A DNA stretch of 62,736 nt from Chloroflexota bacterium (GTDB taxonomy: Bacteria; Chloroflexota; Anaerolineae; UBA4142): NCBI GenBank assembly GCA_016215025.1, contig JACRMI010000116.1, forward strand, positions 1-62,736, given 5' to 3'. The notes beneath the pieces were generated by a model. That model searched no databases and had not been told where the DNA came from. It worked only from the letters and a program-made list of their open reading frames with translations. This document shows, one piece after another, positions 22,646 through 31,026 of this stretch (position 1 is the stretch's first letter; each line of letters begins with the position of its first letter). The translations under genes and the position numbers were made by a program.

Positions 22646-24487
22646 TCAGTTTCCGCAGGTTATACCTGCCTTGTGGGTGCCACCCGGCAAATTGACATCA
22701 ACCCCCAGCTGGTAATTAAAGAACTGATCGAAGCTATTCTCGATGCGCAACCCCAAAGCTTGGCTGAGCAACCGAACGCCCTTGGGATCTAATATTATCG
22801 GTGGTAAGTTGTCGCCGTCGAGCTTCGTCGTGAGCGTGCCTTTGTTCCAGCATAGGATTGCGTTCTTTATTCCGCTCTGTTTGATAGTTTGGAACACGAT
22901 GGGGTCTAAGGTCAGGGCTAGCGGTATTGTCTCGACCGTGAGCTGTCCCTCAGGTCCTACATCGACCCAAATCGGCTTAGTCAGGTTGAGCGTCAAGGGT
23001 TTACTCAGGTCGTTCGTATAGCGCGCCGTGATGTCGAAGTTTGAAGAGGCGATCCATTCCTCCATCCGGGCCAGAGTTTCAGGGCTGAGCCGATAGCCGT
23101 ACCGAGCCGCTAGCTCCGCCACAACCTGTCGACTAGCGGGGGTCCATTGTATCTTCAAGAGCGGTGTTCCGTGGACGTCAACCGTCACCAAGTCTCCTTG
23201 GAGAACCACGTGAGCATTGTCCAAGCTCTTAGCCATTTGTGTTGCTTGACTGTCGATTGGTCCCAAGCCCAATGCCTTCATGCTGAACCCACCAATAGTC
23301 AATTCGCCGGCATCGTTGATGGTTATATCCACGATTGCCTGGTTTTGAGCGGTGCCTGACAGTGCTGGCCTGGTCACAGTCGTCGTCGGGGTTGTTGTAG
23401 GCGAGGGACTGACGGTAGGAACCGGTGTTGCAGTCGCGGCAACCGCCGATGGACTGGCGACGGGAACTGGCGTTGCAGTCGCAGCGATCACCGAAGGACT
23501 GGCGACGGGAACCGGCGTTGCAGTCGCAGCAACCGCCGATGGACTGGCGACAGGAACTGGCGTTGCAGTCGCAGCGACCACGGAAGGACTGACGACGGGA
23601 ACCGGCGTTGCAGTCGCAGCGACGACCGATGGACTGACGACGGGAACTGGTGTTGGAGTCGCAGTGACCACCGAAGGACTGGCAACGGGAACTGGCGTTG
23701 CAGTCGCAGCGACCACCGAAGGACTGGCAACAGGAACTGGCGTTGCAGTCGCAGCAACCGCCGATGGACTGGCAACAGGAACTGGCGTTGCAGTCGCAGC
23801 AACCGCCGATGGACTGGCGACGGCAATTGGCATTGCAGTCACGAGGATTGTTGGCGTAAGCACATGTGTGAGAGTACCTGCAGGCGGTGGGAACTCACAC
23901 TGGGCTTGGGCAAAGCCGTCGATACTCCCCGGTCCTTCGGATGGACTCGGAGTTGCAGCTCCAGATGGATTCACGCATTGCCCCAAGCCAGGTCCACTCA
24001 CGATGAGTTGAGGCGCGGTCGCCGAATCGCCATTATTGATGATGCGAACATAGTAGACACCTGGAGCACCAAAGCCACCGACCCAAAACAAATCATTAGT
24101 CATACACTTGACCTTGGAATTGTCGGGCAGTGTTTGGGTGCAGCCGGCGATGATCTCTTGTCCGCCGCGACCCACCGGCGCGTTATCGCGCCAATTGTCT
24201 TGCATCCGTTCCGGTGACCAGACCTCAAAGCTCAGCCCGGTCAGGACGCCATTCAACAAACGGATAGCCACCCTGGGACGGGGTAGCTGGTCGGGCGTGA
24301 AGCTATAATCAAAGCGGATCCACTGTGCCGCATGCGCGGGTATTCTGGGGACTGGATTACCCACCGTGATCGCAGCTAGCGGGCTGTCCTGGCTCACAGG
24401 TCCCTGCGCAGAAACGGTGAGGTCGCTCAGAATCAACAAAGTGAGGATAAGCGCCAAGATACCCGCTACTCGAAACAGGTTCCTCAT
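22646..24487 (-). CDS. Secreted protein with Pro/Thr/Val repeat stalk and an unrecognised C-terminal domain
   Basis: 613 residues. Signal peptide 1-29 (ILALILTLLILSDLTVSAQG). Residues 35-210 form a beta-rich domain with paired cysteines. Residues about 212-364 are about ten 15-residue repeats (AATATPVPVASPSAV type), an extended surface stalk. Residues about 375-613 are a domain shared with the neighbour at 24753: VDITINDAGELTIGGFSM, then GTPLLKIQWTPASRQ, WIASSNFDITARY and ILCWNKGTL. I do not recognise this domain. The protein is probably displayed on the cell surface. It lies in the putative island. Confidence 0.8.
   Translation of the reverse strand: MRNLFRVAGILALILTLLILSDLTVSAQGPVSQDSPLAAITVGNPVPRIPAHAAQWIRFDYSFTPDQLPRPRVAIRLLNGVLTGLSFEVWSPERMQDNWRDNAPVGRGGQEIIAGCTQTLPDNSKVKCMTNDLFWVGGFGAPGVYYVRIINNGDSATAPQLIVSGPGLGQCVNPSGAATPSPSEGPGSIDGFAQAQCEFPPPAGTLTHVLTPTILVTAMPIAVASPSAVAATATPVPVASPSAVAATATPVPVASPSVVAATATPVPVASPSVVTATPTPVPVVSPSVVAATATPVPVVSPSVVAATATPVPVASPSAVAATATPVPVASPSVIAATATPVPVASPSAVAATATPVPTVSPSPTTTPTTTVTRPALSGTAQNQAIVDITINDAGELTIGGFSMKALGLGPIDSQATQMAKSLDNAHVVLQGDLVTVDVHGTPLLKIQWTPASRQVVAELAARYGYRLSPETLARMEEWIASSNFDITARYTNDLSKPLTLNLTKPIWVDVGPEGQLTVETIPLALTLDPIVFQTIKQSGIKNAILCWNKGTLTTKLDGDNLPPIILDPKGVRLLSQALGLRIENSFDQFFNYQLGVDVNLPGGTHKAGITCGN
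23395..23850. repeat. 45-bp in-frame tandem repeat, about ten units
   Basis: Units such as ACGGGAACTGGCGTTGCAGT recur every 45 bp (15 codons), slightly diverged, across the stalk of the secreted protein. Because the unit is a multiple of 3, unit gain or loss keeps the frame. The repeats also keep the opposite strand open for over 200 codons, a shadow frame. Confidence 0.9.
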
Positions 24488-24752
24488 AACTTTGTGCCCT
24501 TTCCTTTCTTCGGCTGCTTTTTACTTGCGGGAAAGGTAACCGCTCCCTTGTCGCCGAAACCGATCCCCAGTTCCAAGAGTGGGCTCTTGACGCAGAGGAA
24601 GGATCATTTGAATCAGCTACATAGGTTCGGCTCGTGTGCCGCTATGGGTGCAGCCAAGTATTGGGAGGCCCAGGATTCGGTGATCCGTACCTACGAATGC
24701 GATGGCGAGAGTCCTGGACCTTCCAGGTTAGATGGCGTACGGGAAAGCAGCA
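24488..24752. other. Intergenic stretch between the two secreted paralogues
   Basis: 265 bp. It contains a single GACCTTCCAGGT at 24717-24728, the core of the repeat that forms the hairpin at 46814-46878. No convincing gene, promoter or terminator is seen. Confidence 0.4.
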
Positions 24753-25559
24753 TCAGTCGAATTTGCAGGCGAAACCTGCTGGGTGTACGCCGCTCGGCAT
24801 ACTGATGTCAGATCCCACCTGGACACTAAAGAGCGTATTCAAGCTGTTGTTATCGATGTTCAAGTTCAACGCCTGGTTCAAGAACTTCATCCCGTCGGGA
24901 TACAGCGTGATCGACGGCAGGTCTTTGCCGTCTGCCTGCGTGTTGAGCGTCCCTTTATTCCAGCATAATGTTGCATTCTGAACTTGGCTCTGCTTGATCG
25001 TTTGGTACACTCCTGGATCGATGGGATTGGCAAGCAGTACTTTCTCGACCGTGATCTCGCCCTGCGGTCCCAGGTCAACCAAAATCGGTTTGGGTATTTT
25101 GGCGACCAGAGGTTTGCTCGCCTCGTTGGAATACCTGGCGGTAACGTCGATATTGGAAGAGCTTACCCATTCCTCAATGCGGGTCTGAAGGTCCGGACTC
25201 ATTTGAACGCCGTACCGCGACGCCAGCGTTGCGAGGGTCTGCCGGCTCGTCGGTGTCCATTGGATCTTTAAGAGTGGAGTCCCATGGACATCCGCCGTCA
25301 CCAGCTCTCCCTGCACCACCAGGCGAGCGGTGTCCAAATCTTTGACGATGGCTCTAGCTTGATCGTCAAGTCTCCCCAGCCCCAATTGCGTCATACTAAA
25401 GCCGCCGATAGACAGTTCTCCTCGATCGTTCACGGTGATATCCAACGTGATCTGATTCACAGGTGCAGCTGCAGGTCCGCTGGCATACACCGGGGTCGGC
25501 AGCCCAAGGACCGCACACACAAACACAAGAGCCGCAATCATCAGTACTCTCTGTTTCAT
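24753..25559 (-). CDS. Secreted protein, stand-alone copy of the unrecognised domain
   Basis: 268 residues: signal peptide 1-27 (MIAALVFVCAVLGLPTPVYASG), then one copy of the domain found at the C-terminus of the 613-residue neighbour. Shared blocks, with few gaps, include LDITVNDRGELSIGGFSM, VTADVHGTPLLKIQWTP, EWVSSSNIDVTARY, KPILVDLGPQGEITVE and NATLCWNKGTLNT. One Cys in the CWNKGT block is kept and another near the C-terminus (GFACKFD versus GITCGN) suggests a disulphide. Function unknown. No stalk here. Confidence 0.78.
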   Translation of the reverse strand: MKQRVLMIAALVFVCAVLGLPTPVYASGPAAAPVNQITLDITVNDRGELSIGGFSMTQLGLGRLDDQARAIVKDLDTARLVVQGELVTADVHGTPLLKIQWTPTSRQTLATLASRYGVQMSPDLQTRIEEWVSSSNIDVTARYSNEASKPLVAKIPKPILVDLGPQGEITVEKVLLANPIDPGVYQTIKQSQVQNATLCWNKGTLNTQADGKDLPSITLYPDGMKFLNQALNLNIDNNSLNTLFSVQVGSDISMPSGVHPAGFACKFD

Positions 25560-25649
25560 GGGACATCTCCTTTTTTAGTTGTTTTCGGGAACGGTTTGCA
25601 GCACATGGGCTCGTATAGGTGGACAAGATATTCGATAGCGGCTCCTTTC

Positions 25650-26075
25650 TTACCCTCTGACAATCCGGATGTTCATTTCTACGGGTAACACGTAATACAT
25701 CAATAGACTAGTATAATACAAGTTCAATGTTAGCTCCCGGAAGAGGAATGGGAAAACACGCATGGCAGTTCTTGCGGTCGGTGGCAAAAGCATTTGTTGT
25801 GCGAGACCAGAAGTGGTATTCAGAGAAGCGAGGGTGTACGAAAGGCGCGCCAACGGCTGACCGTCGGCAGTGATTGTAAGTTTCCCGTCTGTTCTTAGGA
25901 TAACGTTTAATTCATTTATTCCCAGTCGCCGCTGGTAAGTGCCTATAGCGTTGGATTCCGAAACTGGGACGGTAATGGTGGGCAAGACCAGTACGGGCCT
26001 CGCCAAGAGAACATAGATAGCCAAACTGCAGATCACCACAATGGCTCCGATAAACACGAGGTGTGTCCGTCGCAT
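25650..26075 (-). CDS. Membrane-anchored exported protein, 141 residues
   Basis: An uncleaved N-terminal anchor (LVFIGAIVVICSLAIYVLLA) precedes about 110 extracytoplasmic residues. INELNVILRTDGKLTITADGQPL is loosely like the first strand pair of the two neighbours' shared domain (NDxGELTIGG), so it may be a short diverged relative; this is weak. Most upstream gene of the three exported-protein genes in the island. Confidence 0.6.
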   Translation of the reverse strand: MRRTHLVFIGAIVVICSLAIYVLLARPVLVLPTITVPVSESNAIGTYQRRLGINELNVILRTDGKLTITADGQPLARLSYTLASLNTTSGLAQQMLLPPTARTAMRVFPFLFRELTLNLYYTSLLMYYVLPVEMNIRIVRG

Positions 26076-26231
26076 TGTCTGGTCCCTCCCATAAAGAAAC
26101 CCGCATTGGGAGTTATCCCCACACGGGCATTTTTGACTTTAGCTCACGCACACGGTAAGCTAAGCTCAAATTCTTCTTTGCTATCCTACCATAATCTATA
26201 TGCAATGTCAACGATTCGAACACAAAGGGTG

Positions 26232-26712
26232 TACGGTTGGTGCAAAGTCCATTGACAGGCGATTGAAATCGCAGCAACGACAGCACAAAGCCTGCCTCCG
26301 CAGGCTGGGCCCCAATCCGCGCAGGCGGATTTCGTGATCTTGTTGCTGCGACTTGAGTCGCCCGATCCGACTTTGCACCAACCGTAACACAAACGGGTGT
26401 GCGTCACGATTTTGGGTGAACGTCGCCGAATGAAATTCGGCGGCTCAATGAAGTCAAAATCGGTTGGAAACCGATTGACGCCAACTCGATTTATCGAGTT
26501 TCCACCTTTTGAGCCGTCGTTTTGAAACGACGGCTGGCAAAATTCCAACCACCCAAACACAAATCGAACACGGTTCTACTCGGATTAGGAATTGCAGAAA
26601 AACATCAACGACTTCGTCCCATTGCGTGCCCCCATGTCCTCTCGGGGGCACTCGCCACAGCGAGTGGCAACAACGGCAGGAAATTATTCCTGCCATTCTT
26701 TTTTTTACCATT
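26232..26712. repeat. Array of small perfect hairpins, partly nested in an 18-bp inverted repeat
   Basis: A 650-bp gap without genes. An 18-bp inverted repeat (26232-26249 / 26370-26387, TACGGTTGGTGCAAAGTC) encloses GCGATTGAAATCGC at 26259-26272 and GCCTGCCTCCGCAGGC at 26290-26305. Then come perfect hairpins at 26424-26442, 26458-26476, 26483-26500, 26512-26535, 26649-26666 and 26675-26694. Stems are 5-10 bp, differ in sequence and have 2-4 nt loops. The last is followed by a T-rich run, like a terminator on the plus strand. Confidence 0.75.
26636..26652 (+). other. Putative attachment site, right
   Basis: GTCCTCTCGGGGGCACT, identical to the tRNA-Leu 3' end at 22172-22188. Just before it, GTGCCCCC at 26626-26633 pairs with GGGGGCAC, as the tRNA acceptor stem would, so the site may be a collapsed tRNA copy. 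Confidence 0.5.
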
Positions 26713-26726
26713 CGATTCAGTTCAGC

Positions 26727-27335
26727 TCACCATTTGGTGTATCCTTCGCTCATGCCGCGATATTCCATGAAGGGTTCGTTGATAATTTTGGCGGCGACGG
26801 CGATTTGGCACGATTCTTCGAGCGTGGACGACCAATGGAACGCTTCGTCGAGCGTTTGACCGATAGCAAAGCTGCCATGCCCGCGCAGCATTACGATTTT
26901 GTATTGCGCGAGTGTCGTCGCGAGATGTTTCGCCATTTCAGGCGAACCCGATGCGAACTCTTCCCAAATGACAGGGACTTTTTTGAGCAAGTACGACGCT
27001 TCGTTATCGATCGGCACAATCTCATCGCGTGAAAGCGAGAATGCAATCGCCGAGCGCGGATGGCAATGCACGATGGCGAGCGCGGGCGTCATTTGGTAAA
27101 TCGTGCGATGAATCAAAAGCTCGGTCGATGCGAGCGCAACGCCGCTGTCGTTCTTCTCCAGTCTCGTTTCGATCAAGTCATGCGGTTTCAATCGACCCAG
27201 CATCGCGCCGCGCCGTTTGATGACCACACGATCACCCAATCGAATGCTCATATTGCCGCCATGCGAACTGACCATATCGGCGACGTATAAATCGCGACCG
27301 ATCTCGCGAAACATTTCGTAAATGCGTTCGTCCAT
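26727..27335 (-). CDS. Class II aldolase (L-fuculose/L-rhamnulose-phosphate aldolase type)
   Basis: 202 residues, the size of FucA-like zinc aldolases. Signature parts are MVSSHGGNMSIRLGD (phosphate site), ELLIHRTIYQ, IVHCHPRSAIAFSL with the two zinc His, and MLRGHGSFAIGQTLDEAFH with the third His. Given the L-rhamnose isomerase two genes upstream it probably cleaves L-rhamnulose-1-phosphate to dihydroxyacetone phosphate and L-lactaldehyde; L-fuculose-phosphate remains possible. It is the last gene of the minus-strand catabolic run. Confidence 0.85.
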   Translation of the reverse strand: MDERIYEMFREIGRDLYVADMVSSHGGNMSIRLGDRVVIKRRGAMLGRLKPHDLIETRLEKNDSGVALASTELLIHRTIYQMTPALAIVHCHPRSAIAFSLSRDEIVPIDNEASYLLKKVPVIWEEFASGSPEMAKHLATTLAQYKIVMLRGHGSFAIGQTLDEAFHWSSTLEESCQIAVAAKIINEPFMEYRGMSEGYTKW

Positions 27336-27397
27336 AAAAACTCCAGTGAACAGGGGTCAGTGATCAGTGAACAGTAAAACTGAATACTGTTGACTGT
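27336..27397. repeat. Simple 'CAGTGATCAGTGAACAGT' repeat between aldolase and AOR genes
   Basis: GTCAGTGATCAGTGAACAGT and CTGTTGACTGTCTACCGTTGACTG are short reiterated units of about 7-9 nt. Similar filler made of other words lies at 29192-29329, 30600-30650, 33846-33915, 35090-35158 and 53277-53427. Confidence 0.65.
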
Positions 27398-29191
27398 CTA
27401 CCGTTGACTGTTGACTATATTTTCCAATCCTAATTCTCTCAATTTTTTCGGCGTCGGCACTCCATTTGTATCCCAACCGCGCACGCGATAATACTCGTTC
27501 AGCATCGGTTCCAAATGCGAGACCCATCCTTTGCTCGGTCCGTCTTTCACGGCGTCGTTGAGCAGACGTGGTGGAAGTGTATCCTGCGCGCGCGTGAATC
27601 CTTCGCGCAAATTATACAAGCGTTCGAGATTCCACACGCGCTCGCCCACACGAATCAAATCGCCTGTCGCGTACGGGATGCCTGTCACAGCGGAGAGCGT
27701 CCGCGCAAAATATTCTTCGGCGACGCCCATGTTGGTGAATTTACAAATCACGAGCGAGTCAATTGCCGCTGAAGCATTTTGATGCAGAATGACGAACGAC
27801 GATTTGCCTTGCACTTGGAAACGGTCGATTAACTTCGGCAAGCCCAACACTTCCAAGCCAAGCATATTCCCACGCATGTGACATGCGCCGCGATTCGACG
27901 TGGCGTAGAGCAAACCTTGCCCTTGCATCCCGCGCGGATCGTACGCAGGCATTTCCAAACCCTTGACGCTCATCGAAAGTTCAGGCGCTTCATACTTTAG
28001 TGCGAGTCGCGCGCTGCCTTCCGCCAAATCGTTTCCGATACCGCGCCGTGCGCCGATGGCTTCGATGGTTGGTGCGAGCAAATCGGCGCGACCGAAACGC
28101 AAATCGGAATCGAGCAAGCCACGCTCGGTAAGCTCCATCGCGCAGCCAATCGTCGAGCCAGCCGAAATTGTGTCCAGCCCCAGGTCGTTGCAAATCGAAT
28201 TGGCTTCGATGATGGCGGCGAGATCGTCAATGCCGCACTGCGCGCCGAACGCCCATGTCGTTTCAAACTCAGGCCCCTCGCCTTCGACCTTGTCGGTTTT
28301 GGTGATGCGCGTGCAACCAATCGGACATGCCCAACATGCTGCGTTTTTGACGAGATATTTGTCGGTGAGCGCCTCGCCCGAAATCGCTTCCGCGTTTTCA
28401 AATTGACTCTGCTGAAAGTTGCGCGTCGGCAATGCGCCAATCGTGTTGACGATATTCATCACAACCGATGTGCCGAATTCGGGGAGCGCCTGGCTGGTGA
28501 GCGGACTCGCGCGCAAAAGTTTGCGCGATTCGTACAGCATGAACTTGAACTGTTCTTGATCCACAATCTCAGGGCGATCTTTGCCTTCGACGACTATCGC
28601 TTTGAGATTTTTGCTGCCCATCACCGCGCCAGGACCGCCGCGCGCAAGCGCGCGTTCGCCATCGTTCATAATCGCGGCGATGCGGCTAAGATTTTCGCCG
28701 GCGGGTCCGATGCACATCACGTTGCGTTTGTTATTGTTCTGTCCCAATGCTTTCGTCGTCGCGCGCACGCGTTGTCCCCACAACTGTTGTGCGTCGTGAA
28801 AGGTCACGCTGTCGGGTTTGATTTCGATGTAAATCGGTTTGTCCGCGCGACCACGCACGAGGAGCGCATCGTACCCCGCGCGCTTGAATTGCATGCCCCA
28901 ATAGCCGCCTGAGTTTGCATCGAGAATCGTGCCGGTGAGCGGACTCTTGGTCGAGACGCTAAAACGATTGCTGGTTTGATAACCCGTCGCGGTCAACGGA
29001 CCGACGGTAAAGATCAAAACATTTTCAGGCGATAGCGGATCGACTTGCGGACCGACTTCGTCCCATAACATTCGCGCGCCCAAGCCGCGTCCGCCGAGGA
29101 AGAGCCGCGCCATGTTTTCATCGAGCGCGCACGTTTTGATGGCACGCGTCGTCAAATCAATATCAAGAATTTTTCCAGTCCAACCATGCAT
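27398..29191 (-). CDS. Aldehyde:ferredoxin oxidoreductase (tungsten/molybdenum AOR family)
   Basis: 597 residues from the ATG at 29191 (MHGWTGKILDIDLTTR); a frame extension upstream is spacer repeat. The N-terminal pterin-binding domain has FLGGRGLGARMLWDE, GPLTATGYQTSNRFSV and GGPGAVMGSKNLKAIV. The iron-sulphur site is CWACPIGC (Cx2Cx3C), with a later Cys in LVICKF. Family members oxidise aldehydes to acids and reduce ferredoxin, using tungsten or molybdenum bis-pterin. Sitting between rhamnose aldolase and isomerase genes it may oxidise lactaldehyde to lactate (inference). Confidence 0.93.
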   Translation of the reverse strand: MHGWTGKILDIDLTTRAIKTCALDENMARLFLGGRGLGARMLWDEVGPQVDPLSPENVLIFTVGPLTATGYQTSNRFSVSTKSPLTGTILDANSGGYWGMQFKRAGYDALLVRGRADKPIYIEIKPDSVTFHDAQQLWGQRVRATTKALGQNNNKRNVMCIGPAGENLSRIAAIMNDGERALARGGPGAVMGSKNLKAIVVEGKDRPEIVDQEQFKFMLYESRKLLRASPLTSQALPEFGTSVVMNIVNTIGALPTRNFQQSQFENAEAISGEALTDKYLVKNAACWACPIGCTRITKTDKVEGEGPEFETTWAFGAQCGIDDLAAIIEANSICNDLGLDTISAGSTIGCAMELTERGLLDSDLRFGRADLLAPTIEAIGARRGIGNDLAEGSARLALKYEAPELSMSVKGLEMPAYDPRGMQGQGLLYATSNRGACHMRGNMLGLEVLGLPKLIDRFQVQGKSSFVILHQNASAAIDSLVICKFTNMGVAEEYFARTLSAVTGIPYATGDLIRVGERVWNLERLYNLREGFTRAQDTLPPRLLNDAVKDGPSKGWVSHLEPMLNEYYRVRGWDTNGVPTPKKLRELGLENIVNSQR

Positions 29192-29329
29192 TATCAATCT
29201 CCGTTCATTGCAATTTGCAAATGACTGCCAATTGCAGATAGCGTACGGCAAATAGCAAATGGCAGATCGTTCTTGCCATCAGCCATTCGCGATATGCTAT
29301 TTGCGGTCTGCCGTCCACGGTCGGCGGTC
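29192..29329. repeat. Simple 'GCAAATAGCAAATGGCAGAT' repeat tract
   Basis: Spacer of degenerate ATTTGC/GCAGAT/CGGTCGGCGGTC words. It is very like the tract at 53277-53427 (ATTTGCCATCTGCC, GCGGTTTGCGGTTGGTCGTC). Confidence 0.65.
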
Positions 29330-30595
29330 TCACTTACGTTTCGCCAACTCTCGTCCTTCGTACTCTTTGATCGAATCCATAAAGCAATAACCAACGGGAA
29401 CATTTTGCTGTAAGCAGAAATAATCCCACACCGCGCTAAACGGCATACCTTTCAATTCTTCCAGGAGCGCGAGTCTTGATGTGTAATCGCCCATAACGTC
29501 GCACACACGCAATTGACTTGACGGTTCGAGCAGCGCGAGCAGCAACGCACGCAAGGTGTTGCGCGCGCCGATAACCCACGCCGCAATGCGATTGATGCTC
29601 GCATCGAAATAGTCCAATCCGATGTGAACGCGATTCAAGTAATTTCCACGCACCAGTTCTTGCGCGATGAGTTGCAAGTCGTCGGAAAACGTAACGACGT
29701 GATCGCTGTCCCACCGCACGCCGCGACTCACGTGCAAGAGCAGTTCATCAACGTAGAGCATCACCGCCGAAATTTTATCGGCGATGGTTTCCGTCGGATG
29801 AAAATGTCCGGTGTCGAGAGTGAGCAGTATTTGATTCGTAATCGCATAGCCCAAATAAAACTCGTGTGAGCCGACGACGTAGCTTTCCGATCCCAAGCCA
29901 AATAATTTTCCTTCGACCGCGTCGAGATTGTATTGGCGATCGATCTTCTCGGCGAGAATCGTGTCGAGCGAGTTTCTCAACAATTCGCGCGGCGTCCGTC
30001 GGTTGGCGGGCGTGTCTTTGAGTCCATCGGGAATCCAAATATTCGTGACACACGCCGAACCCAGTTCGCGCCCAAACGCTTCGCCGATTTTGCGGCAGGC
30101 GATGCAGTGCTCGATCCAGAAATTGCGAATGCCTTTGTCGTAGCTTGCCAACGTAAATCCGCTGGCGGCTTGAGGATGCGAAAAGAGCGATGGATTGAAA
30201 TCGAGCGCGTGATTATTCTGTTTTGCCCAATCGATCCAGGCGGCGAATTGTTCGGGGCGCAATTCGTTGCGTTCGACGCGCGCGCCACCTGTCTCGGCGT
30301 ACAGCGCGTGAAGGTTCAAGCGATGCTTGCCAGGAATCAATCGATACGCCAAGTCCAAATCGGCGCGCAACTCGGCGGCGGTGCGCGCTTTGCCGGGATA
30401 ATTGCCGGTTGCTGCAATTCCGCCGCTGAGCGCATCGCCCGTATTTTCGAAACCCGTGACATCGTCGCCCTGCCAGCAATGCAAGCTCAACGGAATTTGC
30501 GCGAGCGTCTGCAATGCCCTGTCCGTATCGACACCCAATTCAGCATAACGTTCTTTGGCAAGCTCGTACGCTTGCTGAATTTTCTGATCGTTCAT
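29330..30595 (-). CDS. rhaA: L-rhamnose isomerase
   Basis: 421 residues, same length as enterobacterial RhaA. Conserved blocks: SLHCWQGDDVTGFEN, GIAATGNYPGKARTAAELRADL, LDFNPSLFSHP, NIWIPDGLKD, FGLGSESYVVGSHEFYLGYA, LDTGHFHPTETIADK, LHVSRGVRWDSDHVV and HIGLDYFDASINRIAAWVIG. The last three contain metal ligands and catalytic residues. It interconverts L-rhamnose and L-rhamnulose with divalent metals in the cytoplasm. It lies 92 bp after rhaM and before the AOR gene. Confidence 0.97.
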   Translation of the reverse strand: MNDQKIQQAYELAKERYAELGVDTDRALQTLAQIPLSLHCWQGDDVTGFENTGDALSGGIAATGNYPGKARTAAELRADLDLAYRLIPGKHRLNLHALYAETGGARVERNELRPEQFAAWIDWAKQNNHALDFNPSLFSHPQAASGFTLASYDKGIRNFWIEHCIACRKIGEAFGRELGSACVTNIWIPDGLKDTPANRRTPRELLRNSLDTILAEKIDRQYNLDAVEGKLFGLGSESYVVGSHEFYLGYAITNQILLTLDTGHFHPTETIADKISAVMLYVDELLLHVSRGVRWDSDHVVTFSDDLQLIAQELVRGNYLNRVHIGLDYFDASINRIAAWVIGARNTLRALLLALLEPSSQLRVCDVMGDYTSRLALLEELKGMPFSAVWDYFCLQQNVPVGYCFMDSIKEYEGRELAKRK

Positions 30596-30687
30596 GTGCG
30601 TCTCCTTGGAACATCGACCGCCGACGACGGACCGCTGACCGCCGTCATTGTCAGAGGCGATTCTCGCAGTACAATTCTAGTCTCCGG

Positions 30688-31011
30688 TCAATCGAGATGG
30701 AAAACTTCTTGTAGCTCCACCATGCTCTTGTCGGCGTGCGCGCCGCTGAGATTTTCAAAATACGGAGCCATAAACGCTTGCCATTTGGCGTTGATTTCTT
30801 CTTTGCTCATTCCCTCAAGTGCAGCTTGAAAACTTTCGGGCGTTTCGAAATAGCCGAAGAGCAATCCATCGTCGCGCAGAAAGAGCGAATAGTTGTGCCA
30901 GCCCGTACGGTGCAGCGCATCGAGCATTTCGCGCCACACATGTTGGTGATGCGCTTTGTATTCTTCGATCTTGTCTTTGCGCACTTGCAGCAAGAATCCC
31001 ACTCGTCGCAT
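30688..31011 (-). CDS. rhaM: L-rhamnose mutarotase
   Basis: 107 residues from the ATG at 31011 (MRRVGFLLQVRKDKIEEYKAHH); a longer frame begins in repeat. Blocks typical of the family: HHQHVWREMLDALHRTGWHNYSLFL, DGLLFGYFET and INAKWQAFMAPYFE. It speeds anomer exchange of L-rhamnose, supplying the form used by the isomerase encoded next. Between it and the GH105 gene upstream is a large palindromic repeat. Confidence 0.94.
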   Translation of the reverse strand: MRRVGFLLQVRKDKIEEYKAHHQHVWREMLDALHRTGWHNYSLFLRDDGLLFGYFETPESFQAALEGMSKEEINAKWQAFMAPYFENLSGAHADKSMVELQEVFHLD

Positions 31012-31026
31012 AAGAATCCTCCACAG

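Larger units (their letters stand above)
22172..26652. mobile_element. Putative integrated island at tRNA-Leu (about 4.5 kb)
   Basis: The 17 bp GTCCTCTCGGGGGCACT at the 3' end of tRNA-Leu (22172-22188) recurs exactly at 26636-26652. Between them lie a recombinase C-terminal remnant next to the tRNA, three minus-strand genes for exported proteins not related to the flanking sugar genes, and a hairpin-rich stretch. This matches an element that inserted at the tRNA 3' end and later lost its integration gene. The right repeat is itself part of a hairpin, so a chance origin is not fully excluded. Confidence 0.6.

Noticed and set aside
23352..24011. 219-codon plus-strand frame with VAVAATADGLATGTG repeats
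   Set aside because: It is the reverse strand of the 45-bp tandem repeat in the secreted protein gene. The minus-strand frame has a signal peptide and a domain shared with a neighbour, so this one is a shadow.
24488..24752. 103-codon plus-strand frame at 24494-24805
   Set aside because: It runs into the convergent secreted-protein gene, has no ribosome site and no recognisable feature.
26186..26560. 124-codon minus-strand frame in the hairpin array
   Set aside because: Composed of inverted-repeat sequence, no ribosome site, no recognisable protein features.
26232..26712. Possible CRISPR array
   Set aside because: The hairpin stems differ from each other and spacing is irregular; there are no repeated units of constant length and no cas genes.
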